From Accumulibacter sp031732815 (GTDB taxonomy: Bacteria; Pseudomonadota; Gammaproteobacteria; Burkholderiales; Rhodocyclaceae), in contig NZ_JAVMKF010000016.1 of the NCBI RefSeq assembly GCF_031732815.1, positions 1 to 9,727 of the forward strand: 9,727 nucleotides of DNA. Reading direction: 5' to 3'. Position 1 is the stretch's first letter; each line of letters begins with the position of its first letter. Of the stretch, positions 4,900-9,727 are shown piece by piece. The translations under genes were made by a program, and so were the position numbers. Below the pieces are notes generated by a model. That model searched no databases. It had not been told where the DNA came from and saw nothing but the letters and a program-made list of their open reading frames with translations.

Positions 4900-7237
4900 C
4901 GAGACCCAACGGAATGCGCGCAACGATCGCCTGCCGATCAAACTGATCATGCCCAAGCAGGGAACCGAGCGTCGCGTGCTGGGGGGTGGCACGCCGCCGG
5001 CGCCGTTTCGTGATGTTGACCTGCAGTACCGCAATCGGCTTTCCAACCAGATCGGCGCCATTCAAGAAGCCCTCTTGCCGCAACTCAAGATGACGCGGGC
5101 GGCGCCGGTACGCGTCAAGATCATGTCGAAGGCGGCGGCGAAGAGCCACCGACCGGAAAAGCTGTTCTCCGACAAGTCGTGTCCCATCATCGGCGCGGGC
5201 CGCCTTGGCGAGCTGTTCATCAAGGCAACGCCGACGGGACTGGAACAGCTAACTCAAATCATCCAGAACAACACATCGGATCAGATCACCAAGGAACTCT
5301 CCTGTATCGAAAGCATTGAAGCGGTGACGCCGGCGTCGCGTCGCCATGGCCTGGGTGCCGAGGACATCCTCTGTCGCAGCCCGCGCCGTCGCAACGGGTT
5401 CATCACCCGCGTCCGCTTGTTCAGTTTCGGCGCCGATGATGATCACCCGGCGCTGGTCGCCAATTTCGAGTCCGTGTGTAGGGAACGCGGTATCAAGCTC
5501 GATCAGCGCGGATATTCAGAACGTAGCTTCATCTACGCGGCGGAGTGCCAAACCGTCGCCGATGTCGAAGCGCTGTCGCGTATCATCGGCGTGCGCTCCA
5601 TCTCCCACATGCCGTTGGTACGCACGATCCGGCCGCGCATGATGAACCAGCAGGCCCTTCCGGCATTGCCAACACGGGATGCCGCCGATGCGGATGTTCC
5701 GGTCGTTGTCGTAGTGGACGGCGGCATTTCGGATCAGATTCCGGCGCTCAACTCATGGGTGGTTGGCCGTGTTCGGGACGTGTCGCCCCCCTATGATCAA
5801 AACACGGATCACGGAACCTTCGTTGCCGGCCTTGTCTGCTGGGGCCGCGAGCTAAATCCGACAGTTGGTGGCCTTGATTCGGGTGCCTGCGCCGTGTTCG
5901 ATCTGCAGGTAATTCCGAACGACGATCCATCGCGGGGCGAGACATCTGCGTTGCTTGAATCGGAGCTGCTGTCCTCGCTGGAGTCGGCGCTCCAGGAGCA
6001 TGCCAACAAGTACAAGGTCTGGAACCTCTCTTTGGGAACCGACGCCATTTGCTCGCTGGATGAATTTTCTGAGTTGGCTGAGGAGCTGGACAATCTGCAG
6101 GAGAAGTACCAGGTTTCTTTTGTCATCAGCGCCGGCAACTACGCCACGCTGCCGCTCCTGGACTTTCCTCGCACTCCGGGGCAGATCGAGGTCGGCCGCA
6201 TTACATCGCCGGCCGACAGCGTATTGGGCATCACGGTCGGATCAGTATCCCATGTCGATTACAAAACCAACGGGCCAAGACAGCATCACCCTTCGGCCTT
6301 CTCGCGTCATGGTGCTGGCCCCAATTACATCATCAAGCCCGACCTGGTGCACTACGGCGGATCGTGTTCGACCGACGCCGCGCATGTGCATGGTATTCGG
6401 TCCGTCACGGATTCCGGCCTGGCGGAAGACCTTGGCACGAGCTTCGCCACGCCCTTGGTTTCGCGGACGCTGGCGCAGATTTATCACCAGATCACGCCGA
6501 CCCCGTCACCGGTGTTGGCTCGGGCATTGCTGACCCACCATGCGCGCGACCCCCGTTCGGGCACTCGCGTCCCGGACGGCGAGGAAAATTTCCTTGGATT
6601 TGGTCTGCCGGCGGCAGTGCCGTATTGCCTTGAATGCACGCCGCACACAGCGACGCTGGTGTTCGAAGACACGCTTCGGCCCGGCTATTTCCTGGAGTGG
6701 GATGATTTCCCTTATCCGCCATCGCTGAAGCGGAACGACAAGTATTTCGGGGAAGTTTGGATGACGCTCGCTTTCGTGCCAACACGGGGCGCGCGCTGGG
6801 GTTCCGAGTATTGCGAGACCCATATCGACGCTCACCTCGGCGTCTACCGTGACCGTGTATCGCGCACCACCGGCGAGATTAAACGGATGTTCGCGGGGCT
6901 TGTGCCTCCTGAACACCGCAACCCCGGCCTGCTCTATGAGGCATACCAAGTCGAAAAGATGCGGAAGTGGGCGCCGGTGCGCACCTATCACGGGCGTCTA
7001 AACGAAAATGGCGAGCGAGGCAACCGCTGGCGTTTGATGTTGAAACTGCTGACACGACACGGGATCGAGAAGGATGAAGCTGCGTTCAAGCCGCAACCGT
7101 TTTCGCTGATCATCACGATCGCCGACCCAGAGAAAAAGGCGTCGGTCTACGACGAGGTAGCGCAGATCGTCCGAAACAGGTTCCAGGCCCAGAATCTAAC
7201 GATCAGGGCGCGCGCGCGCGTGCAGGGCAAGGCGTGA
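4892..7237 (+). CDS. ietS: IetS-like subtilisin (S8) serine protease
   Basis: 781-residue serine protease of the S8 family. The start is GTG 4892, eight bases inside ietA, with GAGGG at 4879-4883 eight bases upstream; the open frame continues to 4826 but that part is ietA in another frame. The triad is complete: Asp276 (VVVVVDGG), His307 (DHGTFVAG), Ser517 (GTSFATP), with oxyanion Asn416 (SAGN). There is no signal peptide or membrane segment, so it should act in the cytoplasm. N-terminal to the catalytic domain two stretches (about 73-148 and 171-246) share a strand-helix-strand-helix-strand pattern resembling tandem inhibitor-I9-like prodomains. After the catalytic domain, residues about 580-781 look beta-rich (FGEVWMTLAF, EYCETHIDAHLG, PFSLIITIAD) and probably form a beta-sandwich. 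In the known IetAS pair this protein is the toxic effector held in check by IetA; the trigger and substrates are not known to me. A (GC)n run near 7207-7219 lies just before the stop. Confidence 0.88.
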   Translation: MADETQRNARNDRLPIKLIMPKQGTERRVLGGGTPPAPFRDVDLQYRNRLSNQIGAIQEALLPQLKMTRAAPVRVKIMSKAAAKSHRPEKLFSDKSCPIIGAGRLGELFIKATPTGLEQLTQIIQNNTSDQITKELSCIESIEAVTPASRRHGLGAEDILCRSPRRRNGFITRVRLFSFGADDDHPALVANFESVCRERGIKLDQRGYSERSFIYAAECQTVADVEALSRIIGVRSISHMPLVRTIRPRMMNQQALPALPTRDAADADVPVVVVVDGGISDQIPALNSWVVGRVRDVSPPYDQNTDHGTFVAGLVCWGRELNPTVGGLDSGACAVFDLQVIPNDDPSRGETSALLESELLSSLESALQEHANKYKVWNLSLGTDAICSLDEFSELAEELDNLQEKYQVSFVISAGNYATLPLLDFPRTPGQIEVGRITSPADSVLGITVGSVSHVDYKTNGPRQHHPSAFSRHGAGPNYIIKPDLVHYGGSCSTDAAHVHGIRSVTDSGLAEDLGTSFATPLVSRTLAQIYHQITPTPSPVLARALLTHHARDPRSGTRVPDGEENFLGFGLPAAVPYCLECTPHTATLVFEDTLRPGYFLEWDDFPYPPSLKRNDKYFGEVWMTLAFVPTRGARWGSEYCETHIDAHLGVYRDRVSRTTGEIKRMFAGLVPPEHRNPGLLYEAYQVEKMRKWAPVRTYHGRLNENGERGNRWRLMLKLLTRHGIEKDEAAFKPQPFSLIITIADPEKKASVYDEVAQIVRNRFQAQNLTIRARARVQGKA

Positions 7238-7280
7238 TGCGCGCCGGCAGGAGTTCGCGCCGAAGATGGCGCTGTAGATC

Positions 7281-7324
7281 AAAATGAAAAGCCGCTCTTA
7301 GGACTGGACTTCCTGAGAGCGGCT
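7281..7324 (-). terminator. Strong hairpin, intrinsic terminator for minus strand
   Basis: Arms 7290-7303 and 7311-7324 pair over 14 bp (one G-T wobble) around a seven-base loop. On the minus strand the stem is followed by TTTTCATTTT (plus-strand AAAATGAAAA at 7281-7290), which fits an intrinsic terminator. On the plus strand there is no T run after the stem, though the hairpin lies 52 bp after the ietS stop and may protect that 3' end. It would stop transcription from the vapBC side running into ietS in antisense. Confidence 0.5.
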
Positions 7325-7424
7325 GAGACAGGCCACCGATCCCGGAGAAACCTGTCGCCTAACGTTGGACGTAGACGCTCGCACGATACAACTTTGGTGC
7401 GGGTTGGCCAATAGCGGTTTTCGA

Positions 7425-7440
7425 TGTACCGGGTTGTACC
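7425..7440. repeat. TGTACC direct repeat upstream of yjzC-like gene
   Basis: TGTACC occurs at 7425-7430 and 7435-7440, a ten-base period that would place both copies on the same face of the helix, 29 bp before the start codon. It is a possible regulatory site. No convincing -35/-10 pair was found in 7325-7468, so the promoter of the small gene is uncertain. Confidence 0.25.
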
Positions 7441-7468
7441 ACTGCCTTTTTCTCGAAAGGAGATTGAT

Positions 7469-7654
7469 ATGGCAGCAGCGAAGAAGCCCGGTCAGAGCAC
7501 CGGCAATCAGGGTGGGATTTACCAAGAGGTTGGGCCCAAGGGCGGCAAACAGCCGAACTACACAACGGTAGCGGACAACCGCCCGTTGCCGCCCACAACC
7601 AAGCCAGGTCATGGCTGGGCACCCGTGAAAGTGACCCCGAACAGCAGCCGCTGA
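7469..7654 (+). CDS. Small YjzC-like protein
   Basis: 61-residue basic, soluble protein beginning MAAAKKPGQSTGNQGG. The start is fixed by AAAGGAG (7456-7462) with a six-base spacer, the best ribosome binding site in the window; the in-frame codon at 7424 is not preceded by one. The pattern GNQGGIYQEVGPKGG, then PLPPTTKPGHGW.PVK, resembles the small YjzC-like family widespread in bacteria, in which a GxY.E.G..G core precedes a proline-containing segment and a conserved aromatic. The family has no established function known to me. It has no transmembrane segment or signal peptide. It lies 231 bp behind ietS with a hairpin between, so it is probably transcribed separately, although read-through from ietAS is possible. 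Confidence 0.75.
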   Translation: MAAAKKPGQSTGNQGGIYQEVGPKGGKQPNYTTVADNRPLPPTTKPGHGWAPVKVTPNSSR

Positions 7655-7664
7655 TCGGTTTCAG

Positions 7665-7690
7665 GGGGGCGATTTCGATCGCTCCCATTT
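7665..7690 (+). terminator. Hairpin after yjzC-like gene
   Basis: Arms GGGGGCGA (7665-7672) and TCGCTCCC (7679-7686) pair over 8 bp with one G-T wobble and a six-base loop, ten bases after the stop codon. Only ATTT follows, so it is at best a weak intrinsic terminator for the small gene. Confidence 0.4.
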
Positions 7691-7745
7691 GATGTCCTGA
7701 GCATCACACGCAAGACGGTATTCATGGAGCGGCCGCTCACGCATT

Positions 7746-7868
7746 TCAAAAAATCTGGTCATCCGCCCCCCGGCGCTCAGCGAAAAACGTCGCGGTGTTC
7801 ATGGCCGCCCGCTTCTCGGCGACGCACGGTTTGGTCGAGCCATGCCTTTCAGTAAAGAGCTTTTGCAT
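7746..7868 (-). pseudogene. 40-residue ORF behind vapC, possible 5' gene remnant
   Basis: Open frame from ATG 7868 to TGA 7746, starting 27 bases after the vapC stop on the same strand. It begins MQKLFTERHGSTKP. The KLFxERHG..KP opening resembles, from memory, N-termini of large AbiJ-like abortive-infection proteins, but the rest (ATFFAERRGADDQIF) does not continue that family. It may be the first codons of a gene whose body was lost, or a chance frame. The ribosome binding site is weak (AAGGCGG some way upstream). No function can be assigned. Confidence 0.25.
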
Positions 7869-7895
7869 GGGTTCGATACGCCGCCTTGGCCAAGC

Positions 7896-8324
7896 TCAAA
7901 CGAATGGTGCTCGGTCGTCACCGTGGACCGTCCACGGCATCGCCAGAAATGTCGCCGGCGTCACGATGGTAATGCCTTTGAACGGATGCAACGACAACAA
8001 GTCTTTGTCGCCCGTAACCAGCACGTTGGCTAATGCAGCGATTGCACAGCCAAGCACGTGATCGTCATCGGGGTCGCGCGAGGCTTGAACGGCAACCGGC
8101 TCGCACCAGATAGCCCCTCCCCACAAGTGTGCGCAGGCATGTGCCACCCGAGAAGAAGGCCAGCCAAATTTGCGCTCAAGCGTTTCGACAAGTTCTGCCC
8201 TCAGCGCGTGGGAGACCGCAACGCGGAAGGGAACCGTAAGCGCCTTAATGAGGGCGGCCTGCGGCACACCACCGAACACGAGCGCCGAAACATAGACGCT
8301 CGTATCGGCAACGACGACCGTCAC
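7896..8324 (-). CDS. vapC: PIN-domain toxin, VapC-like
   Basis: 142-residue PIN-domain ribonuclease, toxin half of a type II pair. The acidic active site is visible: Asp7 (VADTSVYVSAL), Glu43 (LRAELVETL), Asp84-Asp88 cluster (RDPDDDHVLGCAIA), and Asp106/Asp108 (VTGDKDLL). The order and spacing match the group annotated as putative toxin-antitoxin system toxin component, PIN family (COG1569-like), and the length is normal with a slightly long C-terminal tail (PWTVHGDDRAPFV). Its start is GTG, sharing GTGA with the antitoxin stop (four-base overlap), so translation should be coupled. PIN toxins of this kind cleave RNA in the cytoplasm; the exact target cannot be read from the sequence. Confidence 0.85.
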   Translation of the reverse strand: MTVVVADTSVYVSALVFGGVPQAALIKALTVPFRVAVSHALRAELVETLERKFGWPSSRVAHACAHLWGGAIWCEPVAVQASRDPDDDHVLGCAIAALANVLVTGDKDLLSLHPFKGITIVTPATFLAMPWTVHGDDRAPFV

Positions 8325-8587
8325 GCCTTGGTCTCGGGACCGCGGCCAGCGCGCTCGCGACGCACATCGTGCACAGCCTGTTCAACATCGGCCTCGGTCA
8401 GACCAAGTTCGGCAGCTTTCGCTTGGCCGAAGGCATTCATTTCAGACCACCAATTCTTGCGCTCATAGTCACGCAGGGCTTCGCGCACCAGCTCGCTCAT
8501 CGTGCGGTGTTCGCGCCGAGCGATCTCCGCGGCTCGGGCGAGCATTTCCGGCGGCAGAGTGATCGAGAGAGTTTTGGTCGTTCGCAT
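8321..8587 (-). CDS. vapB: RHH antitoxin, VapB-like
   Basis: 88-residue CopG-type ribbon-helix-helix protein, antitoxin and probable autorepressor for the PIN toxin that follows. The strand TKTLSITLPPEM, helix LARAAEIARREHRT and helix MSELVREALRDYERKNW form the RHH in the first 45 residues; the C-terminal half (AAELGLTEADVEQAVHDVRRER) is the likely toxin-binding region, common to antitoxins paired with COG1569-like PIN toxins. The ATG at 8587 has only AGGG two bases away, too close for a standard ribosome binding site, and may be used on a leaderless transcript. Confidence 0.85.
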   Translation of the reverse strand: MRTTKTLSITLPPEMLARAAEIARREHRTMSELVREALRDYERKNWWSEMNAFGQAKAAELGLTEADVEQAVHDVRRERAGRGPETKA

Positions 8588-8593
8588 GGCCCT

Positions 8594-8622
8594 AAACTAT
8601 CGATCTTGCTTAGTCGTGTCAA
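8594..8622 (-). promoter_or_regulatory. Candidate vapBC promoter
   Basis: On the minus strand a perfect TTGACA (plus 8617-8622) is followed after 17 bases by TAGTTT (plus 8594-8599, 3 of 6). GATAGT at 8596-8601 is a better -10 (4 of 6) but leaves a 15-base spacer. With the first choice transcription would begin at or next to the vapB ATG at 8587, suggesting a leaderless message. Confidence 0.4.
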
Positions 8623-8628
8623 GCACGA
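8614..8628. promoter_or_regulatory. Inverted repeat over vapBC -35, candidate operator
   Basis: TCGTG-TCAAG-CACGA: perfect five-base arms around a five-base centre, covering the TTGACA of the proposed vapBC promoter. Binding of the RHH antitoxin here would block RNA polymerase, the usual autoregulation of such loci. Confidence 0.45.
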
Positions 8629-8709
8629 TTGGACAATATCCAAGGTTCCTGTGGTTGGGAGCGAGCCGCACGCGAAAGCCCGGTGATCGGTGTGGCGGGT
8701 CGCTGATGC

Positions 8710-8716
8710 GTAAGCG
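8710..8716. repeat. IS66 terminal inverted repeat tip
   Basis: GTAAGCG facing into the element, matching the conserved tip of IS66-family ends. The full repeat length cannot be set without the other end. Confidence 0.65.
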
Positions 8717-8720
8717 TTCA

Positions 8721-8742
8721 GCGCACCCACCTCTGGGTGCGC
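8721..8742. terminator. Perfect hairpin between IS tip and transposase stop
   Basis: GCGCACCCA (8721-8729) and TGGGTGCGC (8734-8742) form a perfect nine-base stem with a four-base loop, five bases after the transposase stop on the minus strand. There is no T run. It may protect the transcript end or block impinging transcription at the element border. Confidence 0.4.
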
Positions 8743-8746
8743 ACGA

Positions 8747-9727
8747 TCACTCGAGTTTTTTGAGCGGCAACAACTCGTCGATGCGGCTGTTGGGCCAGGA
8801 GGGGAGTTTCTCCAGGGTGTCGATCAGCCAGGCCATGGGCTCGATGCCGTTCAGGCGGGCGGTTTCGAGCAGCGATTGAATCGCCGCGGCGCGTTGGCCG
8901 GCAGTCTCGGAGCCGGCGAACAGCCAATTCTTCTTGCCGATGGCGATCGGGCGAATGGCATTCTCGACGGGGTTGTTGTCGATCGGATAGAAACCGTTCG
9001 TGACGTAACGGGCAATGGCCGGCCAGCGTCGCAGACTGTAGTCGATCGCGTTGGCCAGAGCGCTCCCGTGGGCCACCGTCGTGCGCGTGCTCAGGAGCCA
9101 CAGATGCAGCGCGTCGAGCAGAGGTTTGCTCGTCTCTTTCCGTCGCCGAGCCCGCTCCTCTACCGTCTTTCCCTTCGCCGTGGCTTCGATGGCATACAGC
9201 GCGGCGAAGCGGTCCAGGGCGTCGGCCGCGACGGGGCTCCCAGTTGCCTGATGGAGGTCGAAGAACTTCCGTCGAGCGTGCGCCAGACAGGCGAGTTCGA
9301 TCACCTGGCGACGAAACAGGGCATCGTAACCGGCGAAGTCATCAACCATCAGAGCCCCTTGCCAGTCGCCGAGGAACTCCACCACATACTTTCCGCCGCG
9401 GCCAGGCTGGTAGTCGAAGACGACGATCGGCAGCTCGCCGGCCAAGGCATTGCTGCGATACGCCCAGAGATACGCCCGTCTGGTCTTTCCCCGGCCCGGA
9501 TCGAGTTGTTGCACCGGCGTTTCATCGGCATGCAACACCGTCCCCTGGCGGAGCAACTCGGCCAGGCGCCGCCAGAGCGGCTCCAGGGCGACACCGGTGC
9601 GCCCGACCCAGTCGGCCAGCGTCGAACGGGACAGCGTCACCCCCGCGCGAGCGGCCTGCCGTTCGAGACGGTAGAGCGGCAGGTGATCGGCGTACTTGCT
9701 GACCATCACCCAGGCCAGCAAGGCCGG
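8747..9727 (-). CDS. tnpC: IS66-family transposase TnpC (5' partial)
   Basis: C-terminal 326 residues of the DDE transposase of an IS66-type element; the start lies beyond the right edge. The visible part includes the catalytic acids, numbered from the TTG codon at 9721: Asp66 in HADETP, Asp127/Asp128 in MVDDFAGYDA, and Glu253 in DNNPVENAIRPIAIGKKNW. The end (SLLETARLNGIEPMAWL, then LPSWPNSRIDELLP) is the IS66 C-terminal domain. No internal stop or frameshift is seen, so the element may be active if its left part and the small tnpA/tnpB genes are present. The missing N-terminus would hold the leucine-zipper and zinc-binding regions usual in this family. Confidence 0.93.
   Translation of the reverse strand, partial: PALLAWVMVSKYADHLPLYRLERQAARAGVTLSRSTLADWVGRTGVALEPLWRRLAELLRQGTVLHADETPVQQLDPGRGKTRRAYLWAYRSNALAGELPIVVFDYQPGRGGKYVVEFLGDWQGALMVDDFAGYDALFRRQVIELACLAHARRKFFDLHQATGSPVAADALDRFAALYAIEATAKGKTVEERARRRKETSKPLLDALHLWLLSTRTTVAHGSALANAIDYSLRRWPAIARYVTNGFYPIDNNPVENAIRPIAIGKKNWLFAGSETAGQRAAAIQSLLETARLNGIEPMAWLIDTLEKLPSWPNSRIDELLPLKKLE

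Larger units (their letters stand above)
8710..9727 (-). mobile_element. IS66-family insertion sequence, one end (partial)
   Basis: The element runs from its terminal GTAAGCG (8710-8716), the tip typical of IS66-family inverted repeats, past the right window edge. It carries the transposase gene whose stop is 37 bases inside the tip, as expected. IS66 elements make 8-bp target duplications, so GCTGATGC (8702-8709) is the expected duplicate to look for at the other end. The inserted element lies about 120 bp upstream of vapB and seems to leave its promoter intact. Confidence 0.8.

Noticed and set aside
7207..7219. Alternating GC run at the ietS 3' end as a phase-variation tract
   Set aside because: It is short and lies within the last codons of ietS, so a slip would barely change the protein; ordinary Arg-Ala coding explains it.
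7354..7371. GCCTAAC directly followed by GTTGGAC, resembling integron attC core motifs
   Set aside because: The two motifs are adjacent rather than 50 or more bases apart, and no imperfect stem typical of attC lies between or beside them.
7318..7375. CTGAGA...AACCTG arrangement reminiscent of a TPP riboswitch
   Set aside because: The upstream G-rich P2 part and the CTGG...CCAG helix are missing, and no thiamine gene follows.
1..9727. CRISPR arrays, tRNA or rRNA genes
   Set aside because: No regularly spaced repeats, and no cloverleaf or rRNA-like segments were noticed on either strand by eye.

Overview
The window is an accessory region from a GC-rich bacterium, most likely a proteobacterium (beta- or gammaproteobacterial gene types; GC-rich codons; RHH/ParE, VapBC and IS66 families of the kind common there). 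No taxonomic marker is present, so the host assignment is an inference. The content is that of a defence and plasmid-stability island: a large helicase, a protease-ATPase defence pair, two type II toxin-antitoxin loci (one broken) and an IS66-type transposon end, with no housekeeping genes.

Layout. (1) 2-3190, plus strand: a large protein cut by the left window edge, with an N-terminal phospholipase D-like module and a SNF2/RapA-type superfamily 2 helicase. (2) 3024-3572, minus strand: a ParD-type antitoxin gene that looks intact, followed directly by a parE whose 3' half does not look like ParE. The helicase and parE ends overlap in antisense, and both probably end at the same old recombination junction near 3140-3190. 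(3) 3573-3738: a divergent intergenic region with a palindrome, a duplicated AGCTTGACAA box and a near-consensus sigma-70 promoter whose start point would fall on the ietA ATG. (4) 3739-7237, plus strand: an AAA+ ATPase and a subtilisin-like (S8) serine protease overlapping by 8 nt. This is the centre of the window and matches the architecture of the IetAS system, known first as a toxin-antitoxin-like stability determinant of an Agrobacterium Ti plasmid and later as an anti-phage defence system. All catalytic residues are present. (5) 7469-7654: a small YjzC-like gene with an excellent ribosome binding site. (6) 7746-8587, minus strand: a VapBC-like pair (RHH antitoxin, PIN-domain toxin) with a 40-codon possible gene remnant behind it. 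(7) 8710-9727: one end of an IS66-family element with the 3' part of its DDE transposase (minus strand), running off the right edge.

How the parts may work together: IetA is expected to control the cytoplasmic IetS protease, with the two made together by translational coupling. The flanking toxin-antitoxin loci are separate units that stabilise or regulate themselves. The helicase probably belongs to another multigene defence system continuing to the left of the window. I do not see a wholly unknown system. The most unusual parts are the ietA promoter region, the two-gene junction at helicase/parE, the tandem prodomain-like modules of IetS and the short remnants beside ietA and vapC.
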